From positions 1 to 36,120 of the forward strand of contig CAZLDI010000024.1 in the NCBI GenBank assembly GCA_964558415.1: a DNA stretch of 36,120 nt. The letters run 5' to 3'. Under the pieces are notes generated by a model. That model worked only from the letters and a program-made list of their open reading frames with translations, ran no database searches and was not told the DNA's origin. Every line of letters starts with the position of its first letter. Position 1 is the stretch's first letter. Of the stretch, positions 23,216-30,679 are shown in pieces. The DNA comes from CAZLDI01 sp964558415. GTDB lineage: Bacteria; Chloroflexota; Dehalococcoidia; SM23-28-2; RBG-16-64-32. Position numbers and translations under genes: made by a program.

Positions 23216-24145
23216 TCAGCTCACCGGCACCGCACTGCCGGCGGCTTCCTGTGCCAGCTCCCCCACAGGCCGCGCAAGTCGCTTGGCGAGAACGACGAAT
23301 TCGCCTGCCTCCACAAACCCTGCTTCACGCAGCGCCCTGACGACAGCGGGGTTGTGCTCCGGCACAAGGCTGAGCGTTCCGGGACGATAGCTTAAGCGGC
23401 TGAGCGCGGCCCGCACGAAGTCCGTCGCGGTAACGCTCTCGGAGCGACTGAGCACGCTGAACCTGCGAACAGGACCCCGCGAAACGCGCACCCACGCGGT
23501 GATCACGCTGTCCTCCTCCAGCACCAGGTCCGTGGTCCGCGCTCCCCATGACTCCAGCCCCGCCTGCCACTCGCGGTAAGTGGCGCCTTCGATCGCGCGC
23601 ACGTTTGCCGGCACTGTGTGCATGTAAAGCTGGAAGATGCCGAACAGGTCCGCCTTCTCTCGCTTCCGGAGGATCACTATTGCCCCACCGGGATCAGGAG
23701 CAGCGTCCAATCGGTAGAGTATCTCCTTGCAGTAGACGAAGAAGCCGGCCTCACGCGCGGTCTTCACCAGGTGGCTGTCCGAGTCCAGTCGCAGGAATAC
23801 CCGTTCCGCCCGCTGCTTCATCACCCCCGCTGACATGCGGCTGAAGAGGGAAAGCGTCACTCCTTCGTCCTCGTCCGCCGCTATCAGCGCGTCGACTTCC
23901 CATACGGACTGCTTGCCGCGTTTACGGGCGGAGATCAGGCCGCGGATCGTCGCACCGCGCACGCTAACCCAGGTGTGCTTCCCCGTCGCGAAGGAGAACC
24001 ACTGTTCAAGGGCATCTTCCAGTGGCCTCGCGCGCTCATCCAGACCCATCCGGTCCAGCGGCTTGGCCTCGTTTGGATATACGCGGCCGTCGAACGTAAC
24101 CAGGGCCACGAGGTCGGTCGGCAGGGGACGGCGCGCTGTGCTCAT
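23216..24145 (-). CDS. GNAT-like protein of unknown substrate
   Basis: 309 residues. The sequence suggests two acetyltransferase-fold halves. One is around 50-150 (TWVSVRGATIRGLISARKRG, LFLRLDSDSHLVKTAREAGF). The other is around 165-300 (VSRGPVRRFSVLSRSESVTA, VPEHNPAVVRALREAGFVEAG, the last resembling the end of a GNAT domain). No clear acetyl-CoA loop could be read, so the catalytic status is open. The ATG overlaps the pdxT stop as ATGA, showing co-translation. The R3H ATPase follows 4 bases later. Confidence 0.65.
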   Translation of the reverse strand: MSTARRPLPTDLVALVTFDGRVYPNEAKPLDRMGLDERARPLEDALEQWFSFATGKHTWVSVRGATIRGLISARKRGKQSVWEVDALIAADEDEGVTLSLFSRMSAGVMKQRAERVFLRLDSDSHLVKTAREAGFFVYCKEILYRLDAAPDPGGAIVILRKREKADLFGIFQLYMHTVPANVRAIEGATYREWQAGLESWGARTTDLVLEEDSVITAWVRVSRGPVRRFSVLSRSESVTATDFVRAALSRLSYRPGTLSLVPEHNPAVVRALREAGFVEAGEFVVLAKRLARPVGELAQEAAGSAVPVS

Positions 24146-24756
24146 TTCGAAGCAGCTTGAGCTCCCGAGGCGCGTATCATCGCCGTGAAATACTCGTGCA
24201 TCCGCGTGTCGCGCGTCAGCTCCGGGTGGAACGAGGTCGCCAGGATGTGCCCCTGGCGTACCGCGACGGGGGCTTCCCGATCACCGCCTTCCGCACGGAC
24301 GCTGGCCAGCACCTCCACGCCGGGCCCCACGCTGGCGACGACGGGCGCGCGGATGAACACAGCGTGGAACGGCGGCTCGCCCAGCGCCTTCACGTCCAGG
24401 TCTGCCTCGAAGCTATCGACCTGCCGCCCGTAGGCGTTTCGCAGCACCTCGACGTCGATCGCCTCCAGCGTCGGAAAGTCCAGGTCTGTGGCGTTTCGCG
24501 CCAGCACGATCATCCCCGCGCAGGTGCCCCAAACGGGCGCGCCTGTACGCAAGAAGGCGCGCAAGGGTTCGTACAGGTTGAAGTCATCCATCAGGCGGCA
24601 GAACGTCGTGCTCTCACCACCCGGGATGATCAGACCGTCCAGGCTCCGCAACTCCTCGGCCCGGCGTACCTGGCGTGTGCCAGCGTTGAGGCGGCGGAGC
24701 ATCGCCTCATGCTCGATGAAGTCCCCCTGCAGGGCGAGAACGCCGATAGTGGTCAT
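24142..24756 (-). CDS. pdxT: Pyridoxal 5'-phosphate synthase glutaminase subunit
   Basis: Hydrolyses glutamine and passes ammonia to PdxS for vitamin B6 synthesis. 204 residues. Class I glutaminase motifs: IGVLALQGDFIEHEAMLRRL at the N-terminus, IPGGESTTFCRLMDDF, the nucleophile in WGTCAGMIVLA, and His-Glu in TSFHPELTRDTRMH. The partner pdxS lies upstream on the same strand, separated by a gene for a small unknown protein. TAAAAT lies 6 bases before the ATG with no ribosome site, so a leaderless transcript is likely besides read-through from pdxS. Confidence 0.96.
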   Translation of the reverse strand: MTTIGVLALQGDFIEHEAMLRRLNAGTRQVRRAEELRSLDGLIIPGGESTTFCRLMDDFNLYEPLRAFLRTGAPVWGTCAGMIVLARNATDLDFPTLEAIDVEVLRNAYGRQVDSFEADLDVKALGEPPFHAVFIRAPVVASVGPGVEVLASVRAEGGDREAPVAVRQGHILATSFHPELTRDTRMHEYFTAMIRASGAQAASK

Positions 24757-24762
24757 GGTTCT

Positions 24763-24768
24763 ATTTTA
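24763..24768 (-). promoter_or_regulatory. Possible -10 box of a leaderless pdxT transcript
   Basis: TAAAAT on the minus strand ends 6 bases before the pdxT ATG, and no Shine-Dalgarno sequence is present. No -35 box is convincing. Confidence 0.45.
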
Positions 24769-24797
24769 GACGAATCATTAAGGGATTCGTTCGCCGT

Positions 24798-25166
24798 CTA
24801 TGCAGCGCTCGGGTACGTGACATGGCCCTCCTGGGGATCATACATAGCCAAACCGTGCTTCAGCGCCAGACCCTTCACAAGGTCGTACACATATTCGGCC
24901 TTTGACCAGACGCAACACATGATCAAGTGTCCTTCAGAGTGGTCCAACTCGCAGCTCCAAGGGCAGTAATCGGTGTCGTCGATTCGACCTTCTGGCACAT
25001 CGTCAATCTCAGGATGCTTCTGGGTCAGTTCGGCGTAGAAATCAGCCACGGCGGCGTGTGCGGCCAAATCCTCGGAGTCGCCATCGGCGAGCGCCTCGTA
25101 CACCTCACCAGCTTCTTCATCCGACAGGTGATTGTGAGGGAACCACACGGCTAGATCGTAGCTCAC
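24798..25166 (-). CDS. Small conserved protein of unknown function (MSYDLAVW family)
   Basis: 122 residues, acidic. The sequence is well-formed and recalls a widespread uncharacterised family with the N-terminus MSYDLAVWFP, a central FYAELTQKHPEIDDVPEGRI, then DTDYCPWSCELDHSEGHLIM and a CVWSKAEYV segment, ending KHGLAMYDPQEG. No transmembrane segment or signal is present. It starts with GTG three bases after the pdxS stop and lies before pdxT, splitting the usual pdxS-pdxT pair. Its function is not known to me. A vitamin B6 role is only suggested by position. Confidence 0.75.
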   Translation of the reverse strand: MSYDLAVWFPHNHLSDEEAGEVYEALADGDSEDLAAHAAVADFYAELTQKHPEIDDVPEGRIDDTDYCPWSCELDHSEGHLIMCCVWSKAEYVYDLVKGLALKHGLAMYDPQEGHVTYPSAA

Positions 25167-25169
25167 GGT

Positions 25170-26057
25170 CTACCACCCTCGCTTCGCCAGCTTGTCCTCT
25201 TCCCGCATCGAACCCACCGACTGACCCACCATCGGCTGGCCCAGGCCCCGCGAGACCTCCGCGAGGATCGCCGCGTCGTTGTAGTTGGTCACCGCCTTGA
25301 CGACGGCGTGCGCGATTTTCGCCGGGTGCTCGGACTTGAAGATGCCGGACCCAACGAAGACGCCGTCCGCGCCCAGCTGCATCATCAGCGCGGCGTCCGC
25401 GGGCGTGGCGACGCCGCCGGCCGAGAAGTTGACGGTGGGCAGCCGCCCCAGCTCCCTCGTTTCCTTGACCAGATCATACGGCGCATTCAGCTCCTTCGCC
25501 GCGCTCATCAGCTCATCGTCCGGCATGTTCTGCAGCTTGCGGATACCGTCCCACAGCGCCCGCATGTGACGCACAGCCTCGACGATGTCCCCGGTCCCCG
25601 CCTCGCCTTTTGTGCGGATCATCGCGGCGCCCTCGCCGATGCGGCGCAGCGCTTCGCCCAGATCGCGGCAGCCGCAGACGAAGGGGATCTTGAACGCCCA
25701 CTTGTTGATGTGGTGCGACTCGTCCGCCGGCGTAAGCACTTCCGATTCGTCGATGTAGTCGACGCCGAGCGACTCCAGGATCTGAGCTTCGACGAAGTGG
25801 CCGATGCGCACCTTGGCCATGACGGGGATGGAGACGCACTCCATGATGCGCACGATGATCTCCGGGTCGGACATCCGCGCGACGCCGCCGGCCGCGCGGA
25901 TATCCGCCGGGACGCGCTCCAGCGCCATCACCGCGCACGCCCCGGCCTCTTCCGCGATCTTCGCGTGATCCGGCGTAACGACGTCCATGATGACGCCGCC
26001 CTTCAGCATCTGGGCGAGGCCGCGTTTGACGGTATCTGTGCCGGTCTCGATAGCCAT
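25170..26057 (-). CDS. pdxS: Pyridoxal 5'-phosphate synthase lyase subunit
   Basis: Builds PLP from ribose 5-phosphate, glyceraldehyde 3-phosphate and ammonia. 295 residues from the ATG at 26057, chosen over the GTG at 26066 because GGAAGG lies 7-8 bases before the ATG. The (beta/alpha)8 barrel sequence is highly conserved: GGVIMDVVTPDHAKIAEEAG, VMALERVPADIRAAGG, the lysine in IPVMAKVRIGHFVEAQ, the second active-site lysine in MIRTKGEAGTG, and NFSAGGVATPADAALMM. It is first in the operon pdxS-unknown-pdxT-GNAT-R3H-tmk, with a good promoter 45 bases upstream. Confidence 0.98.
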   Translation of the reverse strand: MAIETGTDTVKRGLAQMLKGGVIMDVVTPDHAKIAEEAGACAVMALERVPADIRAAGGVARMSDPEIIVRIMECVSIPVMAKVRIGHFVEAQILESLGVDYIDESEVLTPADESHHINKWAFKIPFVCGCRDLGEALRRIGEGAAMIRTKGEAGTGDIVEAVRHMRALWDGIRKLQNMPDDELMSAAKELNAPYDLVKETRELGRLPTVNFSAGGVATPADAALMMQLGADGVFVGSGIFKSEHPAKIAHAVVKAVTNYNDAAILAEVSRGLGQPMVGQSVGSMREEDKLAKRGW

Positions 26058-26101
26058 CGGGGTCACCTTCCTTCGCTGGGTTGGTTCGGGGCCGTAGTTT
26101 C

Positions 26102-26130
26102 AGTATACGGAGGCAGGCGGGAAATGTGAA
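26102..26130 (-). promoter_or_regulatory. pdxS promoter
   Basis: On the minus strand TTCACA (26125-26130) and TATACT (26102-26107) are separated by 17 bases. The expected start lies near 26095, giving a leader of about 38 bases with a GGAAGG ribosome site. Confidence 0.7.
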
Positions 26131-26183
26131 CCGCGCCGCCGCATTCCCGTGCCCCTCGCCCGCGCGCCCAACCTCCTGCCCCC

Positions 26184-26515
26184 TTTCATTCTGAGCCGAG
26201 CGGGGCGGAAGAAAGGCGGGGCGGAGGGTCGAGGAATCTCACAGCCCACCATCCTGCACCAACGCCCGCCTTCTGTCATTCTGAGCCGAGCGGGGCGGAA
26301 GGAAGGTGGTGCGGAGGGCGAACGAATCTCATAGCCCGCAATCCTGCACCAAAGCCCCGCCCTCTGTCATTCCGAGCCGAGCGGGGCGGAAGGAAGGCGG
26401 GGCGGAGGGCCGAGGAATCTCACAGCCCGCAATCCTGCACACCAAAGCCCGCCCTCTGTCATTCTGGGCCGAGCGGGGGCGGAAGGAAGGTGGTGCGGAG
26501 GACGAAGAATCTCAA
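26184..26515. repeat. Four tandem units of about 91 bp, TCATTCTGAGCCGAGCGG type
   Basis: Units begin at 26186, 26276, 26367 and 26459 (periods 90-92). Each has TCATTCTGAGCCGAGCGGGG, then GGCGGAAGGAAGG, AGGAATCTCACAGCCC and CCTGCACCAAAGCCC. Copies differ by scattered substitutions. They lie upstream of pdxS (minus) and of a putative small RNA (plus). The core TCATTCTGAGC to GAATCT is shared with the arrays at 12.3 kb and in cysS. Confidence 0.93.
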
Positions 26516-26594
26516 CGCCCCGCCAAGCCCAACGTAGGTTGGGGTCTCCAGACCCGAACGCACATCGCGAACGCGCCAACCTCCCGTCCTTCCG

Positions 26595-26620
26595 CGGTAT
26601 ACCTAAAAATAGGTATACCG
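26595..26620. repeat. Perfect 11-bp palindrome CGGTATACCTA
   Basis: CGGTATACCTA, an AAAA spacer, then its exact complement. It lies 17 bases before a TTGACA box, so it could be an operator for the downstream promoter. It could also be a hairpin. AT-rich compared with its surroundings. Confidence 0.75.
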
Positions 26621-26636
26621 AACCCGCCAAAACCAC

Positions 26637-26665
26637 TTGACAGATGCGCGATAAGGCGTCAGAAT
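26637..26665 (+). promoter_or_regulatory. Promoter of a candidate small RNA
   Basis: TTGACA (26637-26642), a 17-base spacer and CAGAAT (26660-26665): a good sigma-70-type promoter. The next gene on this strand is 310 bases away, and an intrinsic terminator comes first. Confidence 0.6.
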
Positions 26666-26671
26666 TCGTTC

Positions 26672-26769
26672 CACTTCTCAGTGCGAGCATGGGGGTGCGG
26701 CATTGCGTCATCCTATACCTTCGGCCAGCAGCCGGGCAGATTCAGACAATCGCCGGCTGCTGTTTTCGT
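26672..26769 (+). ncRNA. Candidate small RNA or short attenuated leader
   Basis: Defined by a promoter (26637-26665) and an intrinsic terminator (26726-26766) about 100 bases apart. No known RNA family was recognised. A 28-codon frame from ATG 26690 is inside it but lacks a ribosome site. It could be an independent small RNA or an attenuator of the protease gene. Confidence 0.4.
26726..26766 (+). terminator. Intrinsic terminator
   Basis: Stem CAGCAGCCGG (26726-26735) pairs with CCGGCTGCTG (26753-26762), with an inner GATT/AATC pairing, and is followed by TTTTCGTT. One of the few hairpins in this window with a real U-tract. Confidence 0.75.
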
Positions 26770-26810
26770 TGGTGAGAGGGGGTAGCGCATAGGTAACACA
26801 AACAACCAGA

Positions 26811-26842
26811 GAGGCCCCGGCGGCTGACACCACCGGGGCCTC
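26811..26842. terminator. GC-rich hairpin, terminator-like on the minus strand
   Basis: GAGGCCCCGG pairs perfectly with CCGGGGCCTC. On the minus strand it is followed by TCTGGTTGTTTG, moderately U-rich. No minus-strand gene ends here, so it may close a second short transcript or act as a hairpin in the protease leader. Confidence 0.45.
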
Positions 26843-26974
26843 CAGCCAAGGGACGCGGGCCGTTCGACAAGCAGACGACAGACACACGCCTCAGCATTCT
26901 GCATTTTACGCCCCGCGCCCCACGAACGGAACCGACCATCGGTTAGGTATTAGTTACAGAAGGGGGTGCGGGAG

Positions 26975-28801
26975 ATGACACGATCACTGGTTTCCTGGCG
27001 GATCGCTATAGGGGCCATCGTTCTGGTTGGAGTGATGGCCGCCCTACCTCCGGGTCCGCATCCCGCCGCGGGACAGGGGCCAATCGACGAAGCCAAGGCC
27101 CATCTGCGCGCGAACGCAAAACGGTTTGGGCTCCGCGCTGACTTAGCGGACCTGGCTTTCGTGGAAGTAAAAGAAAGCCCTGCAGGTAAGCACGTCCGAT
27201 TCCGGCAGACCATCAACGGCATACCCATCGAGAACGCAACTGTAAATGTGAGCCTGCCCATCGAGGATAGACCCATCGTAGCCAGCAGCTACGTCCCTTC
27301 ACCGAGGCGACACGCGGTTTCAGGACCACAGATTGGTAGAGAGACGGCGGTGGCCATAGCGCTCGACGCAATATCGGCCTCGGGGCCATCTCTCTACGCA
27401 GAGCCGTCAGCAGAAGCCGTCTATATAAGGGATGGACCTCGTTATACACTGAGTTGGCGAGTCTTGGCCTCAGCATCGGAACCATTCGGCGCTTGGCTCG
27501 TCTACGTACGGGCTAGCAGCGGCAAAGTCATATCCATCGGGAATATCAGCACATCAGACGACGGTCGTGTGTTTGATCCGAACCCCCTTCAAGATTCTGT
27601 GTGCAACGAAATTGGGGCTTGCCCGAATCCATCTAACTGTCAAACCGCAGCCAACGCCGACATCCTGACAGGAGACTTCGCGCAGGGCGACACCCAGGGC
27701 TGGTCGTTCGTCAGACAGTTCCAAGGAATTCAGGCCGGACAGAACAAGCTCAAGGGTCAGTTCGCGGACGCCACAGCTGGTGGGGGGGTTGCAAACAAAC
27801 CTGACCGTCAGTTCCGATACCCGTGCGACGACCCGGCCTTCGAGGAGGCGATGGCATATTACCACGTCGATTCTACGCAGCGTAAGATCCGGAACCTTGG
27901 CTTCACAACGATCCTCAACCAATCATTCCCGATCTACGCGCGGCAGACCATCAACCCATGCAACGCATATTACGACCCGAACATTAAAGCAATCCTGTTC
28001 GGTACAGTGCTCACGCCGCCGCCAGTCCCGGCTAGTAATAACTGCCCGGTTGATATGGCCGAGGATGCAGACGTGGTGGTTCACGAGTACGGCCACGCGA
28101 TACACGACAACCAGGTGAAGCCTTACTCAACTTGCATACCGCCAGTGCCGAGAGTCCTCGCCAACTGGCCCGGCACTTGCCTTCAGACTTGGGCGATGGG
28201 CGAGGGTTTCGGAGATTTCAACGCGGGCGTCAGGTACGACAGCCCCTGCGTCGCCGAGTGGGCGAACTTTGGCACACTGGCCTGTAACAACAACTCCTCA
28301 TTCGGATTGAGAAGCCTAGAGAACACCGCGAAGTGGACGCCGCCGAACGGTCCAGCCATTCAGCTGCCCACGTGGTGCTCCAACCCAGGGGTCGAGCACT
28401 GCGCTGGCCTCATCTGGGGTGGCGCCTTGTGGGATATCGCGAAGGCCATCGGGAGCAACGACATTGCTTATCGCATCGTCCTACAGAGCCATTTCTTCCT
28501 GGTTACCAACCCGACGTTTGTCCAGGCCCGAGATGCGGTCTGCACTGCGGATATGCTCCTCTACGGTGGCCAACATGTCGAGCTGATCAGCGGGGTCTTC
28601 GTGGGCCGAGGTCTGGGCGCGTGCGCGGGCGCCGTCGGCGGCTCTGTCGGCCTCCTTGACGACGCCGCGTCGCCCGCTACAACCGAGGATCGCTCCGCCG
28701 GAACCCCGCTCGCGCCGATCGGCGCCGCTGCGCTCGCGGGCGTACTGGCACTAGGCGCGGGCGCATGGTACGTGCGGAGGCGTTTAGTGCGCTTGGGCTA
28801 G
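26975..28801 (+). CDS. Secreted M36 (fungalysin)-like zinc metalloprotease with C-terminal membrane tail
   Basis: About 608 residues. The ATG at 26975 is preferred over the in-frame GTG at 26966 because AAGGGGG lies 8 bases before it. A signal peptide (1 to about 30) is followed by an FTP-like propeptide region (about 35-180: VRFRQTINGIPIENATVNV). The catalytic domain has HEYGH (His370, Glu371, His374) and MGEGFGDF with Glu410 as the likely third zinc ligand. Many cysteines suggest disulfides. The C-terminus (about 575-608) has LAPIG, a hydrophobic helix and an Arg-rich tail, so the enzyme is probably held at the cell surface. It is a lone gene with a long upstream region. Confidence 0.88.
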   Translation: MTRSLVSWRIAIGAIVLVGVMAALPPGPHPAAGQGPIDEAKAHLRANAKRFGLRADLADLAFVEVKESPAGKHVRFRQTINGIPIENATVNVSLPIEDRPIVASSYVPSPRRHAVSGPQIGRETAVAIALDAISASGPSLYAEPSAEAVYIRDGPRYTLSWRVLASASEPFGAWLVYVRASSGKVISIGNISTSDDGRVFDPNPLQDSVCNEIGACPNPSNCQTAANADILTGDFAQGDTQGWSFVRQFQGIQAGQNKLKGQFADATAGGGVANKPDRQFRYPCDDPAFEEAMAYYHVDSTQRKIRNLGFTTILNQSFPIYARQTINPCNAYYDPNIKAILFGTVLTPPPVPASNNCPVDMAEDADVVVHEYGHAIHDNQVKPYSTCIPPVPRVLANWPGTCLQTWAMGEGFGDFNAGVRYDSPCVAEWANFGTLACNNNSSFGLRSLENTAKWTPPNGPAIQLPTWCSNPGVEHCAGLIWGGALWDIAKAIGSNDIAYRIVLQSHFFLVTNPTFVQARDAVCTADMLLYGGQHVELISGVFVGRGLGACAGAVGGSVGLLDDAASPATTEDRSAGTPLAPIGAAALAGVLALGAGAWYVRRRLVRLG

Positions 28802-28831
28802 CGTAAGATCACTTCCAACGCGAAACGCAGT

Positions 28832-28861
28832 GTAGGGGCGGGTTCAAAAACCCGCCCCTAC
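28832..28861. terminator. GTAGGGGCGGGTT hairpin between convergent genes
   Basis: A perfect 13-bp stem with a CAAA loop between the protease stop and the DUF4349 stop (28858). It can serve both convergent genes. The same motif recurs at 29871, so it is a member of a dispersed palindromic repeat family. Confidence 0.7.
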
Positions 28862-29796
28862 GCCTCGTACACCCTGCGCACCAGCGCCACCGCCCGCCGC
28901 CCGAACGTGCGCCAGACTAGCGTCATCAACAGCACGAGCGGGATGACCCACCCAAGAGAGATCACGCCGAAGACCACGCCCGCGACCACCACCACGCCAA
29001 CAGTCGCCGCAACCGCGACGGCGGCTTCTACCACCTCCGCCAGCCAGAACTGACTCTCGGGGACCGGCGGCGGCAGATGCAGCTCCACCGTGATCGAGGC
29101 GCGGGCGGTGAGGTCGTCCAGGACGTTGATGCGCCCCTGCACCTGCTCTATCTCCAGGCGCACCTGGTTGAGGCGGTCCTGCACGGTCAAGATGTCGGGG
29201 ATCGCCTCTGCCTTCACCAGTAGCGCCAGGTACTGGTTCTCCGTCGCCTCCAGGTTGCGCAGTCGCGCCTGGAGGTCCGTGAACTCCTCTGTCACCTCGG
29301 AAGCCTCGCTCGTCTCCGAATCGACGCGCAGGCCCAGCGCGCGCAGGTCGCGCATCACGCCGGCGTAGGATTCCGCCGGGACGCGTATCGTCACCGACGC
29401 CGTCTGCGTCCTCCGGGTTTCACCGCCCTCACCTTCAACCTGCGGCTCGCTGAAGACGTTCGAGCGGGAGACGAAGCCGCCGGCGTCCGAGGCGATCGCA
29501 TCCACCCGGTCGACCGCGCCCGTGACGCTCTCCACGGACAGCTCGATCAAGGCGTTGCGGACAATCTTGCGGCCGTCCAGCACACCGAACGGCCCGTTCG
29601 CGTGGTCCGCCGCGTCGCCGGAGACGATCGCGTCGCCGGGGGCGGACGTAGCGTTGGCGCTGTCCCTCGCGGCGCTGCGGGAATCGTCCCGCGCGTCGTC
29701 GCGGACGCCGCCGCAGGCGGCGTTGGCGGGCAGCAGGAGAAGGATCGGGAAAAGGAGCAGGGGCCAGCGGGGCGCGCGGAGCAACCTGTTGAACAT
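28858..29796 (-). CDS. DUF4349-family lipoprotein
   Basis: 312 residues. The N-terminal signal ends with ANAAC, a plausible lipobox (Cys about 28), followed by an Asp/Ser/Ala-rich linker. The DUF4349-type region (about 75-240) has RNALIELSVESVTGAVDRVD, SVTIRVPAESYAGVMRDLRAL and a coiled coil (LQARLRNLEATENQYLALL, then ILTVQDRLNQVRLEIEQVQG). One or two transmembrane helices close the protein (VAVAATVGVVVVAGVVFGVI, WVIPLVLLMTLVW). A GGAGGTGAG precedes the ATG. The function of the family is unknown to me; envelope-associated is the safe call. Palindromic GTAGGGGCGGGTT repeats flank the gene on both sides. Confidence 0.85.
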   Translation of the reverse strand: MFNRLLRAPRWPLLLFPILLLLPANAACGGVRDDARDDSRSAARDSANATSAPGDAIVSGDAADHANGPFGVLDGRKIVRNALIELSVESVTGAVDRVDAIASDAGGFVSRSNVFSEPQVEGEGGETRRTQTASVTIRVPAESYAGVMRDLRALGLRVDSETSEASEVTEEFTDLQARLRNLEATENQYLALLVKAEAIPDILTVQDRLNQVRLEIEQVQGRINVLDDLTARASITVELHLPPPVPESQFWLAEVVEAAVAVAATVGVVVVAGVVFGVISLGWVIPLVLLMTLVWRTFGRRAVALVRRVYEA

Positions 29797-29870
29797 GGCA
29801 TCTCACCTCCGTCGGGCTCAATGAACGGTACGCGCCGGAAGCTCCCGCGGTTTGGATCATCCGGAACACC

Positions 29871-29978
29871 GTAGGGGCGGGTTTCAAACCCGCCCCGCCA
29901 CTTGCGCCCAACAACCCCTCGCCTTACGCGCCCAACTATCTGGCGCGCAGCACCTCTCGCGCGAAAACCCGCCCCTAC
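29871..29978. repeat. Dispersed GTAGGGGCGGGTTT palindromes, two neighbouring copies
   Basis: A full palindrome (29871-29897) is followed by a half copy, AAAACCCGCCCCTAC (29964-29978). Both are followed by CCACTT and a GCG-rich run. They belong to the same family as the hairpin at 28832. Confidence 0.75.
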
Positions 29979-30017
29979 CACTTACGCGCGACCACCTCGC
30001 GCATCGGCCCGCGCCCG

Positions 30018-30548
30018 CTACCGCAACTGCACGATCGACGGCCGCACCCGCCCGTCCTCGATGTCCAGAAAGCCAACGGTACCCAGGCGCGCGCTCTTGT
30101 GGTTGGGGAACATGGGGCTGCCCGGGTTCACGATCAGCACGCCCTTCACCGTCGTGATCTCCGGCGCGTGTGTGCTGCCGCGCACGATGACGTCCACGGG
30201 CCCGCCGAAGTAGTGCGACATCAACCCCTCCATCGTGCGCAGCGGCGGCGCCTCTGGCAGCTGAAAGTCGTGCGTCAGGCCGATGCGCATGCCGTCCACC
30301 GTGAACACCTTCGCTTCGGACAGCCGCGGGTCCGACGGCGGGATGGTGCGCTCCCAACCGGTGTAGTCGCCGTTGCCGCTGACGGCCAGCACCGGCGCGA
30401 CCTCCTCCAGCCAGTCGATGACGTCCGGGATCATCAGGTCGCCGCCGTGCATGATGAGGTCGACGCCCCGCAGCGCTTCGTATATCTGCGGCCAGAGGAC
30501 CGGCGTCGCGGTGGGGACGTGGGTGTCGGAGATCAGCCCGATGCGCAC
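30018..30548 (-). CDS. YfcE/MJ0936-like metallophosphoesterase
   Basis: A dinuclear metal phosphodiesterase of 176 residues. Metal motifs in order: IGLISDTHVP (Asp, His), IMHGGDLMIPDV (Asp), AVSGNGDY (Asn), MRIGLTHDFQLP (His) and VIVRGSTHAPE, then VNPGSPMFPN. In relatives the last motif is usually GHTH or GNTH; here Ser precedes Thr-His. It starts with GTG, with TATCAT 6 bases before it and no ribosome site, a likely leaderless gene. The natural substrate is unknown; relatives cleave small phosphodiesters in the cytoplasm. Confidence 0.9.
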   Translation of the reverse strand: MRIGLISDTHVPTATPVLWPQIYEALRGVDLIMHGGDLMIPDVIDWLEEVAPVLAVSGNGDYTGWERTIPPSDPRLSEAKVFTVDGMRIGLTHDFQLPEAPPLRTMEGLMSHYFGGPVDVIVRGSTHAPEITTVKGVLIVNPGSPMFPNHKSARLGTVGFLDIEDGRVRPSIVQLR

Positions 30549-30554
30549 GGGACG

Positions 30555-30560
30555 ATGATA
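30555..30560 (-). promoter_or_regulatory. Possible -10 box of a leaderless phosphoesterase transcript
   Basis: TATCAT on the minus strand ends 6 bases before the GTG start; no Shine-Dalgarno sequence is present. Confidence 0.45.
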
Positions 30561-30635
30561 GCAGTTGGGGTTAGGGGTTAGTGCCGGTCAACGAGGAAGG
30601 GGCACTGCCCTTGCCTGCCACAAGCGCCCGGTGAA

Positions 30636-30641
30636 TATAAT
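30636..30641 (+). promoter_or_regulatory. -10 box of the USP-Trk-pheA operon
   Basis: Perfect TATAAT 38 bases before the TTG start. A possible -35, TTGCCT at 30611-30616, has a long 19-base spacer. Confidence 0.5.
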
Positions 30642-30679
30642 AGGTGGCTAAGCTCCTGCCAGAACTCTGAGAACTACGC

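Noticed and set aside
26184..26515. CRISPR array
   Set aside because: The units are contiguous and similar throughout, about 91 bp, with no unique spacers and no cas genes.
26690..26776. 28-codon ORF in the candidate small RNA
   Set aside because: No ribosome site, and the frame runs through the terminator stem.
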